From NCBI RefSeq assembly GCF_021026295.1, contig NZ_JAJNDA010000008.1:186001-250000 (forward strand): a stretch of DNA of 64,000 bases, given 5' to 3'. Source of the stretch: Actinomycetospora soli. GTDB lineage: Bacteria > Actinomycetota > Actinomycetes > Mycobacteriales > Pseudonocardiaceae. How positions within the stretch are numbered: the stretch's first letter is position 1; each line of letters starts with the position of its first letter. The position numbers and the translations under genes were made by a program. The notes under the pieces were generated by a model. That model was given only the letters and a program-made list of their open reading frames with translations, was not told the DNA's origin and made no database searches. Shown in pieces: positions 9,011 to 16,967 of this stretch.

Positions 9011-9946
9011 TCAGTCCTCGACGTCGTCGGCGAAGTCGAGCTCGTTGCGCTCGGCGGTCCGGGTGTAGAGCCATCCCAGCAGGAGCAGGAACGGGAACGC
9101 GAGCACGCCGAGCAGCACCCACGGCAGCGAGACGCCGAACACGACGGTCCCGGCCACCCCGGGCATCGTCAGGAAGACGATCGGGAGCACGCCGAGGACG
9201 ATGACGGCGACCACGGCGAGCCGGACGGCGAGCATGAGCTGGGACCGCATGAGGTTGGACAGGAGCAGCTCACCGGTGGCGGTCTGCTGCTCGATCTCGG
9301 CGACGGTGCCGACGGCGCGGGTGGGCGAGCGGCGTTCGGCCAGCACGATCCGCTGCCGGGCGGGCGGCGTCGCGTTCGGGGTGTCCGGGCCGGCCGGGGA
9401 GCCGTAGAGCGACTTCTTGTCGTCGAAGCGCACCACCTCCGACGCGGTGACCCCGGAGGCGGGGAACGTGGAGGCGAGCGGGAGCCCGCGCACCGGGGTC
9501 GGGTCGATCTCGACGTCCGGCGGCGCCGCGGGCGTGGGCGGCCCGGCGGGGGGCCGCTGGTGGAGGGGCGTCACCGCGGCGGCGTCGGCGGACGCCGCGT
9601 CCTCGTGGGGCGCGGCGTGGCGCGGTCGGTAGTCCGGCGGCGGGGTGTGGCCGGTGTGCTCGGACTCGGGCCGGGCGTGCCGACCGACGCGACGGGCGAC
9701 GCCGGGCGGCACCGGTCCGGGTGCGGGTCGGGGCGGTGCCGTCGCCGACATCGCCGCGCGGGCGCGCATGCGCGCGATCGCCGGGACCTCCTGCGGCCCG
9801 GACTCGTCGGCGCTGCGGGCGGCGGGCATCCCGCCGTACCCCGGGTGTCCGGCGGCGGGCTCCTCCGGAGGCACCGCGGTGTCCGGCGGGCCGGTCGGGT
9901 CGGGGTCGTCGCCCCCGGCCCGGGTCCGCCCGTCGGTGGCGGTCAC
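9011..9946 (-). CDS. Long DUF485-like protein, partner of the second symporter
   Basis: This 311-residue protein has about 200 residues of low-complexity Pro/Ala/Asp sequence followed by a C-terminal membrane unit with two helices (roughly 230-300), the part that resembles DUF485. GTG at 9946 overlaps the regulator stop (GTGA) and has GGGG in front of it; another GTG at 9958 is possible. It is 6 nt upstream of the symporter gene, mirroring the DUF485-actP pair at 5137-7139. The N-terminal extension is unusual for the family and may be cytoplasmic and regulatory. Confidence 0.65.
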   Translation of the reverse strand: MTATDGRTRAGGDDPDPTGPPDTAVPPEEPAAGHPGYGGMPAARSADESGPQEVPAIARMRARAAMSATAPPRPAPGPVPPGVARRVGRHARPESEHTGHTPPPDYRPRHAAPHEDAASADAAAVTPLHQRPPAGPPTPAAPPDVEIDPTPVRGLPLASTFPASGVTASEVVRFDDKKSLYGSPAGPDTPNATPPARQRIVLAERRSPTRAVGTVAEIEQQTATGELLLSNLMRSQLMLAVRLAVVAVIVLGVLPIVFLTMPGVAGTVVFGVSLPWVLLGVLAFPFLLLLGWLYTRTAERNELDFADDVED

Positions 9947-10803
9947 CGCCGGCCCCACGCCTGTTTCGTCGAGCGGACGAGACGGTCCTTGAGCTCACGG
10001 GTGTGGCGGCGGCTCACCGGGAGCTCGGCCACCTCGCCCGGCTGGTTGCCGTTGCCGAGCCGCACGACGTAGCCCGACCCCGCCAGCCGCAGCTCGGTGA
10101 TCAGCGGCAGCGCGACGAGGTACGAGCGGTGGATGCGCACGAACCCGGCGTCGGACCACCGCTCCTCGAGCACCGAGAGCGGGATGCGCACCAGGTGGCT
10201 GCCCTCGGTGGTGTGCAGGCGGGCGTAGTCGCCCTGGGCCTCGACCCAGCGCACGGTGGAGCGCTGCACCAGCTTCGTGGTGCCGGCGAGCTCGACCGGG
10301 ATCACCTCGTCGTCGCCCTCCTCCTCGACGGCGGGCTCGACGGGGACCGTCGTGCCGCGCGAGGCGAGGATGCGCGTGAGCGAGGCGTAGAGCCGCTCCG
10401 GGCGCAGGGGCTTGAGCAGGTAGTCCACGGCGCCGACGTCGAAGGCCTCGACCGCACGGTCGTCGTGCGCGGTCACGAACACGACCGACGGCGGGATGAC
10501 GTAGCGCGAGAGGACCTGCGCGAGCTCCAGGCCGTCGAGCCCCGGCATCCGGATGTCGAGGAAGAGCACGTCGACGTCGGACTGCTTCGCGGGCGAGGCC
10601 AAGCCCTGCGGCGGCGTGCCGAAGCCGCCCAGGTTGACCTGGTCGCCACCGGTGAGGATGCGCAGCGCCGAGATGGAGTCGTTCGCCTTCAGCACGGTCG
10701 AGACGCGCTGATCCTGCTCGAGCAGGTAGGCCAGCTCCATGAGAGCGGGTTCCTCGTCGTCGACCGCGAGGACGACGAGGCCGTCGTTGTCGTTGGTAGT
10801 CAC
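9943..10803 (-). CDS. LytTR-family response regulator
   Basis: The 286-residue protein has a receiver domain with the acidic pair at residues 15-16, the phospho-acceptor D83 in the FLDIRMPG motif and the conserved LKP lysine. After an acidic linker it ends in a LytTR DNA-binding domain of about 100 residues, with the expected FVRIHRSYLV and SRRHTRELKDRL segments. I use GTG at 10803; the frame is open to 10842. It leads the transcription unit of the long DUF485-like gene and the second symporter, so it probably controls them. The matching LytS-type kinase is likely the gene at 14340-15545. Confidence 0.9.
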   Translation of the reverse strand: MTTNDNDGLVVLAVDDEEPALMELAYLLEQDQRVSTVLKANDSISALRILTGGDQVNLGGFGTPPQGLASPAKQSDVDVLFLDIRMPGLDGLELAQVLSRYVIPPSVVFVTAHDDRAVEAFDVGAVDYLLKPLRPERLYASLTRILASRGTTVPVEPAVEEEGDDEVIPVELAGTTKLVQRSTVRWVEAQGDYARLHTTEGSHLVRIPLSVLEERWSDAGFVRIHRSYLVALPLITELRLAGSGYVVRLGNGNQPGEVAELPVSRRHTRELKDRLVRSTKQAWGRR

Positions 10804-10931
10804 TGTCGCGCCATCCTGCCCAAGGGTCGGTCCCACGTCCACGATAGGGACCCTGCCCGTGTCACCGTGCCCGGGTCGGGGCTCCGACGCGCGGCGCTAC
10901 CGGACCTGACGTACTCCGTCACCCGATCGGA

Positions 10932-11285
10932 TCACCCCTGACCCGGATCGGGACCGGGGTCCAGCGAGTCCCGGATCGACCGCTCGGACTCCTGCCACGC
11001 CGCGGTGCCCTCGACCACCGCGCGGCGCACGGCGTCGAGCTGGCGGGCCAGGTCGTCCGCCGCGGGGACGGTGTCGGTGACGAGCAGCTCGCGGTACCAG
11101 GCGGCCATCTCGGCGTTCTCCTGGCCGGTGCCGGTGGCCAGCGGGTCCTCCGCGAGCCGGCGGAGGGCCTCCCGGGCCTCCGCGACCGTGCGTTCCAGGT
11201 CGTCCACCTTGCCGGCGAACCGTTCGGCGTCGGCCGGGTCGAGCGCCGCGAACCCCCGCTCGGACGCGGGACCCGGTCCGCTCAT
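10932..11285 (-). CDS. Small helical protein of an EspG operon
   Basis: A 117-residue, mostly helical acidic protein that I do not recognise. Its ATG overlaps the espG stop (ATGA), so it is the last gene of the ESX-associated operon. The sequence has heptad-like hydrophobic spacing around residues 25-45 and 75-105, compatible with a helical hairpin, but no clear W-x-G motif. It may be a substrate partner or accessory of the WXG/PPE-like protein encoded two genes upstream. That is inference from context. Confidence 0.7.
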   Translation of the reverse strand: MSGPGPASERGFAALDPADAERFAGKVDDLERTVAEAREALRRLAEDPLATGTGQENAEMAAWYRELLVTDTVPAADDLARQLDAVRRAVVEGTAAWQESERSIRDSLDPGPDPGQG

Positions 11286-12025
11286 GTCGTGCTCCTCCCC
11301 GGGTCCGGCAGCAGTGCCTCGACCTCGGCCCGTGTCCCGGGCGACGCCGTGTCGTCCGGCACGAGCCGTGCCGTGCCCGGCGGCCCCGCCCGGAGCCGAT
11401 CGTGCCGCAGTCGGTAGCGACCGCGGGGCGAGTCGAGCCATTTGACCCGTGCATCGGCACGATCGTCGGCCCAACGTACCCCGTTCGGTGTAGACGCGAC
11501 GCCGAGCTGGGTCCAGGCGGTGGCGCTCTCCAGCACCGCGTCGACGGCGAGCCGCTGCCGTTCCCGACGACGGGTCTCGAGGGCCGCCGCGGGCGGCGGC
11601 ACGTCGAGCGGGCCTCCGGGGGCGGGCGGCAGCCGCGGCAGGAGCCCCAGCACGGCGGCGGCGAGCTCGGTCGGGGCGACCGGGCGGACGTGCACGTCGG
11701 CGCCCGCGTGGTCGGCGGAGGTGAGCAGGGCGGCACCGGTCCAACCCGCGAGGGCGACGGCCGCCACCGGACCCGCGCCGCGACGCACCAGGTCGAGCTG
11801 ACGGTCGGCGTCCCGGACGGCCGTGCCGACGGCGAGCAGGGTCGCGGCCGGCCCGGGATCGAGCAGTCCGCGCGCCGCGAGCGCGTCCTCGGTGCGCGCC
11901 CGGGCCAGCACCGTCTCGTCCTCGGAGTCGGCGGGCCAGGCGACCGGGGTCAGCGGGTAGGGCCAGTCGCCCACCCCGCACTGCTCCAGCACCCAGAGCA
12001 GCTCGTGGCGGCGCAGCGTGATCAC
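11282..12025 (-). CDS. EspG-family ESX secretion chaperone
   Basis: The 247-residue protein fits the EspG family, cytosolic chaperones that bind PPE-type substrates of type VII (ESX) secretion. The typical LRRHELLWVLEQCG start and a C-terminal DSPRGRYRL stretch followed by the final helices are visible. GTG at 12025 overlaps the stop of the upstream PPE/WXG-like gene (GTGA) and its own stop overlaps the next ATG, so the three genes are translationally coupled. No ESX core genes (eccB, eccC, eccD, mycP) lie in this window. Confidence 0.82.
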   Translation of the reverse strand: MITLRRHELLWVLEQCGVGDWPYPLTPVAWPADSEDETVLARARTEDALAARGLLDPGPAATLLAVGTAVRDADRQLDLVRRGAGPVAAVALAGWTGAALLTSADHAGADVHVRPVAPTELAAAVLGLLPRLPPAPGGPLDVPPPAAALETRRRERQRLAVDAVLESATAWTQLGVASTPNGVRWADDRADARVKWLDSPRGRYRLRHDRLRAGPPGTARLVPDDTASPGTRAEVEALLPDPGRSTT

Positions 12026-13338
12026 GGCCCCTCCCCGAGCACCGGCGGGGCGACCCGGCGCCCGCCCGCGCCCCACCCCGCGGGATCGGCGTCGACGAGC
12101 CAGCTCACGTGCCGCACCGGGACCGCCGCGCGGTCGTCCTCCTCCGGTTCCGCCCCCTCGTCGGGTCGCGACGTCGCCGCGCTCGGGCCGTCCGGGCCGA
12201 AGTCGGCGCCGCGACCCGGCCGGTCGTCCCCGGGCAGCCCCGGCGCTCCCGGGGGGCGGTCGCCCGCCGCGGGCCACCCGTTCCGACGACGGGTCGGCTC
12301 CACCGGGCGCGGACCCCCGGGCACCGGGGCGCCCACCACCGTCCCGCCGCGTGCCGGTCCCGCGCCACCGGGCTCCGGGGCGCCCCCGGTGGCGGGACCG
12401 CCCGGACCCACGCCGACCGGACCCACGCCGACCGGCCTCCGGGCCGATCCGGCCGGGCCGACCGACCCGACGCCGGACCCGCCCGGGACACCGCCCGCGG
12501 TACCGACCGGCGAGCCGCCCGCCACGCCGGCGCCCGCCCCGCCGGGAGCGGAGCCGGCCACGGGACCGGCCCCGGGACGCGCGACGCCCGGCGCCGGTCC
12601 GGGCGCCCCCGTCGCGCCCCCGGGCCCGACGCCACCCGCCGCCACCGGGGAGCGGACACCGGCACCCGTCGTCGGGAACTCCCCCGGTCCGGCGGCCCGC
12701 TGCAGCACGCCGCTCGCCGCCCCGCGGGCCCCGACCGGCAGCGGGGTGCGGCCGGGCGCGGTCGCCGCTCCCGGCACGGTCCCGGGCACGGCCGGGCCCC
12801 CGGCGCCCGCCGGACCGACCCCGCGCGCCGCCGCAGCGGTCTCGGCGAGGTAGGTGCGGTAGGCCTCGCGGGCCGCGGCCTGGTCGGCGGCCGCCGCCCG
12901 GAACCCGCCGTAGCCGTCGGCGGGGCGGCCGGTGACCAGCGAGCGCAGCTCCTCGAGCACCGGGGCCACGCCGAGGCCCGGCAGCGCGGGCGGGCGGGGC
13001 GGACCGACCGCCGCCCGGACCCGCACGAGGGCCGCGCGCAGGCCGTCGACCCCGCGCGCCTGGCCCCCGACGGTCTCGGCCAACCGGCTCATGCGCTCCG
13101 CGAGGACCCGGGTCCGCGCGCCCGCGGCGTCCGCGTCGCGCCCGACCCAGGTCTCGCCGACGCCGCGCTGCGCGGCCTGCAGCCGGTCGGCGGCGCCGCG
13201 CAGCTCGTCGGCGCGGGCGAGGTGGCGGTCGCGGGCCGCGGCGAGGGCCTCGGGGCTCGCCCCGTCCCGGGTCCAGCGATGGATCTGCTCATGGCTGAGC
13301 CCGGACACGTCGCGCCCGTCCCAGCCGACCGCCGGCAT
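12022..13338 (-). CDS. WXG/PPE-like ESX substrate with Gly/Pro-rich tail
   Basis: The 438-residue protein has a helical N-terminal domain of about 185 residues with a W-x-G turn (W64-V-G66) between two helices, as in WXG100 and PPE proteins. Residues 190-400 are almost entirely Gly, Pro, Ala and Val; the last 40 residues are more ordered and acidic. With the downstream espG it makes a substrate-chaperone pair for type VII secretion. GC content is extreme in the tail, which also creates long antisense reading frames. Confidence 0.75.
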   Translation of the reverse strand: MPAVGWDGRDVSGLSHEQIHRWTRDGASPEALAAARDRHLARADELRGAADRLQAAQRGVGETWVGRDADAAGARTRVLAERMSRLAETVGGQARGVDGLRAALVRVRAAVGPPRPPALPGLGVAPVLEELRSLVTGRPADGYGGFRAAAADQAAAREAYRTYLAETAAAARGVGPAGAGGPAVPGTVPGAATAPGRTPLPVGARGAASGVLQRAAGPGEFPTTGAGVRSPVAAGGVGPGGATGAPGPAPGVARPGAGPVAGSAPGGAGAGVAGGSPVGTAGGVPGGSGVGSVGPAGSARRPVGVGPVGVGPGGPATGGAPEPGGAGPARGGTVVGAPVPGGPRPVEPTRRRNGWPAAGDRPPGAPGLPGDDRPGRGADFGPDGPSAATSRPDEGAEPEEDDRAAVPVRHVSWLVDADPAGWGAGGRRVAPPVLGEGP

Positions 13339-13354
13339 CGGCCTCCGCCCTCGT

Positions 13355-13410
13355 GTGAGCTCCGTCCGTGCCTATGGGACCAGAAAGTGCTCACCCGGCG
13401 AAGCCGGCAC
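13355..13410 (-). repeat. Family A module, copy 2 (imperfect, mosaic)
   Basis: On the minus strand, right after the TAG stop of the SohB-like gene, comes GTG, then a small hairpin CCGGC-TTCG-CCGG, then the 40-nt core at 13355-13394 bounded by GTGAGCAC and GCTCAC. Its first half matches copy 1 (GTGAGCACTTTC) and its second half matches copy 3 (CACGGACGG), so the inner arms do not pair. Confidence 0.7.
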
Positions 13411-14316
13411 CTACAGGCCGAAGCGGCTCCACACGGCCCGGTCCTCCAGGTACTCCAGGGCACCGACGACGGCGGCCGCCGGGTCGACCGCGCCGAGGCC
13501 GGGCACGCCGGCGAGCACGCCCACGCCGAGGCGCGCGAGCAGCGGCCTGCGGGGCTCCACCGCCACCGCCTCGGCGTCGGGGTAGCGCTCCTTCAGCACC
13601 TCGCGCGGCGTCCCGATGCCGTCGATCAGGCCCAGCTCGAGGGCGCGGCGCCCGGTCCACACCTCACCGGTGAACAGGTCCGCGGTCTCGTCGAGCGCGT
13701 CGCCGCGGCGGCTGCGGACCCACTCGATGAACAGCTCGTGCAGTTCGGCCTGCATGCCGAGCAGCCACTCGACGTCCTCGGGCTTCTCCGGCTGGAACGG
13801 GTCGAGCCGGGCCTTGTTCTGGCCCGCGGTGTGCAGGCGGCGCTCGATACCGAACCGCTCGATGAGCCCGGTGAGGCCGAACCCGCCGCTGACGACGCCG
13901 ATCGACCCGACCAGCGAGGTCGGGCACGCGAAGATCTCGTCGGCCGCGCAGGCGAGCCAGTAGCCGCCCGACGCCGCGACGTCCTCACAGAACGCGAGCA
14001 CGGGCAGCTCGTGCTCGGCGGCGAGGCCGCGGATGCGGTCGGCCACGAGCTGGGACTGGGTCGGCGACCCGCCCGGGGAGTTGATCACCAGGGCGACCGC
14101 GACGGCGTTCTCGGCCTCGAAGGCGCGCGTGAGCGCGGACTCGACGGACTGCAGGTTGATGACCGCGCGGGGCACGGGCCCGGACGCCGAGGCGATGACG
14201 CCGTTGAGCCGCACCACCGACACGGTGCCGCCGGAGACGCGCGAGGCCAGGGCGCCGGGGAGGACCGACGAGACCGCCGGCGGGAGCTTGAGGGCCGAGG
14301 GCAGGCGGAGGTCCAT
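13411..14316 (-). CDS. SohB/SppA-like S49 family peptidase
   Basis: The 301-residue serine peptidase of family S49 has the catalytic Ser116 in AASGGYWLAC and a Lys168 in the HTAGQNKARLDPF segment, which resembles E. coli SohB more than tetrameric SppA. A NSPGGSPTQS oxyanion-type segment is at residues 79-88. There is no clear signal peptide or membrane helix at the N-terminus, so it may be cytosolic or peripheral. It probably cleaves remnant signal peptides or other membrane peptides. It lies 23 nt downstream of the LytS-like kinase gene on the same strand. Confidence 0.85.
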   Translation of the reverse strand: MDLRLPSALKLPPAVSSVLPGALASRVSGGTVSVVRLNGVIASASGPVPRAVINLQSVESALTRAFEAENAVAVALVINSPGGSPTQSQLVADRIRGLAAEHELPVLAFCEDVAASGGYWLACAADEIFACPTSLVGSIGVVSGGFGLTGLIERFGIERRLHTAGQNKARLDPFQPEKPEDVEWLLGMQAELHELFIEWVRSRRGDALDETADLFTGEVWTGRRALELGLIDGIGTPREVLKERYPDAEAVAVEPRRPLLARLGVGVLAGVPGLGAVDPAAAVVGALEYLEDRAVWSRFGL

Positions 14317-14339
14317 ACCAGCCAGTCTGCCGTATCCGG

Positions 14340-15545
14340 TCAGACCCGGACGCCGGCCCGGAACTTCGGCACCCGCAGGCTGATCTTGGTCCCCGCGCCG
14401 CGCTCGGTCTCGACGACGAGGCCGTAGTCCGGTCCGAACGCCGAGCGCATGCGGTCGTCGACGTTGCCGAGCCCCACGTGCGCGCCGGAGAGGTGGGCGT
14501 CCCGGTTGTCCTCGCGCAGCGCCTGGGGGTCCATGCCGACGCCGTTGTCCTCGACCGTGATGAGGCACTCGCTCGCCGAGTCCTCGGCGGTGAGCGTGAC
14601 CGTGCCGCCCTCGACCTTGCCCGCCAGGCCGTGCCGCACGGCGTTCTCCACCAGCGGCTGCAGCGCGAGGAACGGCAGCACCACCGACAGCACCTCGGGC
14701 GCGACCTGCACCTTGACCGCGAGCCGGTTGCCGAAGCGCGCCCGCTCCAGCATGAGGTAGCGGTCGATGTTCTTGAGCTCCTCGGCGAGCGTCGTGTACT
14801 CGCCCGCCTGCCGGAACGAGTACCGCGTGAAGTCGGCGAACTCCATGAGCAGCTCGCGGGCCCGCTCGGGGTCGGTGCGGATGAACGAGGCCACGGTGTT
14901 CAGCGCGTTGTAGATGAAGTGCGGCGAGATCTGGGCGCGCAGCGCGCGGACCTCGGCCCGGTTGAGGCGGTCCCGCGAGTCGTCGAGGTCGGCGAGCTCG
15001 AGCTGGCTGGAGACGTACCGGGCGACCTCCGCGGTCGCCCGCAGCAGCACCGGCCCCGGCGTCTCCCCGCTGACCGCGGCCAGGGTCCCGACGACGTTGC
15101 CGTCGACCTCGAGCGGGACGACGACGATGCCCTTGACCGGGCAGCGGTCGTCCCCGCACTCGATGTCCCGGCGGCTGGCCATCTGCTGCCGCCCGGTCTT
15201 CATCACCTTCTCGGCGTAGAACCGCACGTCGAGGTTGTGGTGCTCCGCCTCGCCGTCCCACGCCAGCGGCACGCAGTCCGCGGCCGTCATGGACAGCGCC
15301 TCGGTGTCGAGCAGCGTGCGCAGGTAGGGCACCGCGAACTGCGCCGAGGACTCCGAGAGCCCCTCGCGCAGCGCGGGCGCCGCGAGCGAGACCGTGTGCA
15401 GCGTCGAGAAGGTCGCCCGCTCGAGCGGGGACGCGAACGCGTGCCGCCGCCGGAAGCGCCGGTAGACCACCACCCCGACGACGACCAGCACGACCACCAC
15501 GCCGAGGACGACGAGGACGGTCGGGGAGGTCAGCCAGCCGAGCAC
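14340..15545 (-). CDS. LytS-type sensor histidine kinase
   Basis: The 401-residue kinase has one N-terminal membrane helix (residues 9-27), a GAF-like sensory domain at about 50-185 and a His_kinase/HATPase module. The phospho-acceptor is H209 in ISPHFIYNALNT, and the N box (LVENAVRHG) and G box (DNGVGMD) are intact. The sensory domain holds C91, C130 and C135, the last two in a C-x4-C arrangement, which could bind a cofactor or sense redox. LytS kinases pair with LytTR regulators; the only one in the window is at 9943-10803. Confidence 0.88.
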   Translation of the reverse strand: MLGWLTSPTVLVVLGVVVVLVVVGVVVYRRFRRRHAFASPLERATFSTLHTVSLAAPALREGLSESSAQFAVPYLRTLLDTEALSMTAADCVPLAWDGEAEHHNLDVRFYAEKVMKTGRQQMASRRDIECGDDRCPVKGIVVVPLEVDGNVVGTLAAVSGETPGPVLLRATAEVARYVSSQLELADLDDSRDRLNRAEVRALRAQISPHFIYNALNTVASFIRTDPERARELLMEFADFTRYSFRQAGEYTTLAEELKNIDRYLMLERARFGNRLAVKVQVAPEVLSVVLPFLALQPLVENAVRHGLAGKVEGGTVTLTAEDSASECLITVEDNGVGMDPQALREDNRDAHLSGAHVGLGNVDDRMRSAFGPDYGLVVETERGAGTKISLRVPKFRAGVRV

Positions 15546-15630
15546 GCGGTCATCGTCTCCTCCGCCACCCCGTCAGAGCAACGAGCCACACGTTCCCGAC
15601 GGCGGGTGATCATCCGTTCGGCGGTGTCCC

Positions 15631-16491
15631 TCACTTGACGAGGCGGGACAGACGGCGGTCCGCCAGCGGTTTGCCCCCGGTCTGACAGGTGGCGCAGTAC
15701 TGGAAGGAGCGTTCGGCGTAGGACACCTCCCGCACCGTGTCCCCGCAGACCGGGCACGGCAGCCCCGTGCGGGCGTGCACGCGCATCCCCGAGCGCTTCT
15801 CGCCCTTGAGCAGGGCCGCGTCCTGGCCCACCGCCCGGTCGACCGCCTCGGTCAGCACCCCGATCAGCGCGGCGTGCAGCCGGTCGAGCGCCTCGGCGTC
15901 GAGCTTCCCCGCGATCGCGAACGGCGAGAGCTTCGCGACGTGCAGGATCTCGTCCGAGTAGGCGTTGCCGATGCCCGCGATCGTCCGCTGGTCGGCCAGC
16001 AGCGTCTTCAGCCGGGTGGAGGCGCCCGCGAGGATCTCCCCGAACTGCGCCCGGGAGAGCGTGAGCGCGTCCGGACCGAGCGAGGCCACCTGCGGGATCG
16101 TGGCGGGATCGGTGACGACGTAGGCCGCGAGCCGCTTCTGCGTGCCGGCCTCGGTGAGGTCGAAGCCCGGGCCGCCCACCGTCTCGAGGTGGACCCGCAG
16201 CTCCAGCGGACCCTTGCCCGGCTTCGGCGGCGTCGTCGAGGCCTGCTCGTGCCAGCGCATCCAACCGGCGCGCGAGAGGTGCACGACGAGGTGCAGCCCG
16301 TCCAGGTCGACGTCGAGGAACTTCCCGATGCGCCCCGCCCCCGTGACCAGCCGGCCGGTGAGGGCGGACAGGGGCGGGTCGAAGGTCTTCAGCGCGGTCA
16401 TGCTCGCGAGGTCGACCCGCGCGACGGGCCGGGCGATGGCGTGCGTGCGCAGGTGCTCGGCGAGCGCCTCCACCTCGGGGAGCTCGGGCAC
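15631..16491 (-). CDS. Fpg/Nei-family DNA glycosylase
   Basis: The 286-residue base-excision enzyme begins MPELPEVE, giving the catalytic proline and glutamate after Met removal. It has the helix-two-turn-helix segment around GIGNAYSDEI and a C-terminal zinc finger with CPVC and CATC pairs. It removes oxidised purines or pyrimidines and nicks the strand. The actinobacterial Fpg and Nei paralogues are hard to tell apart by eye. The start is GTG. It lies 9 nt downstream of the membrane protein gene. Confidence 0.9.
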   Translation of the reverse strand: MPELPEVEALAEHLRTHAIARPVARVDLASMTALKTFDPPLSALTGRLVTGAGRIGKFLDVDLDGLHLVVHLSRAGWMRWHEQASTTPPKPGKGPLELRVHLETVGGPGFDLTEAGTQKRLAAYVVTDPATIPQVASLGPDALTLSRAQFGEILAGASTRLKTLLADQRTIAGIGNAYSDEILHVAKLSPFAIAGKLDAEALDRLHAALIGVLTEAVDRAVGQDAALLKGEKRSGMRVHARTGLPCPVCGDTVREVSYAERSFQYCATCQTGGKPLADRRLSRLVK

Positions 16492-16500
16492 GGGACCCTC

Positions 16501-16947
16501 CTACTGGGGTTGCAGCGGGCTGTTGGCCCGGGCGGGGGTGCCGCGCCGCTGCAGCGTCTTGATGGCCTGCTTGTACTCCGCCCGCGCCTCGGTGCGGCCG
16601 CGGACGTAGCCGCTCCACGCCTCGCCGACGGCGGTGTCGTCGTCGGGCCACCGGCCGCCCTCGACCATGAGCCGCCGGGGCCGCCGCAGCGCCCACCGGG
16701 CGGGGAAGAAGCCCGCGACACCGAGCAGGATCACGACGATCCACCACGGCACGCTCACGGCGTCGACCTGGAACTTCCACGCGATGAGCGCGAACCAGAG
16801 CAGCCCGAGCACCACGATGATGCCGATGACGGCGCGGCGGCCGCCCTCCTTCTCGTGCTCGAAGTGCTCCGAGCGGTCGCTCCACATGATCTTCATGCTC
16901 ACGAGCCACTCGCGCCCGTCGACGCCGGTGACCGGTCTCGCACTCAC
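16501..16947 (-). CDS. Small two-helix membrane protein of unknown function
   Basis: A 148-residue protein with two hydrophobic helices at about residues 40-60 and 67-82, flanked by charged cytoplasmic ends; the basic segment after the second helix (RWALRRPRR) suggests both ends are inside. I do not recognise a named family. It starts with GTG and lies 9 nt upstream of the glycosylase gene, so the two probably share a transcript. Confidence 0.7.
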   Translation of the reverse strand: MSARPVTGVDGREWLVSMKIMWSDRSEHFEHEKEGGRRAVIGIIVVLGLLWFALIAWKFQVDAVSVPWWIVVILLGVAGFFPARWALRRPRRLMVEGGRWPDDDTAVGEAWSGYVRGRTEARAEYKQAIKTLQRRGTPARANSPLQPQ

Positions 16948-16967
16948 GCGCGCCAGCTTACGGGCGG

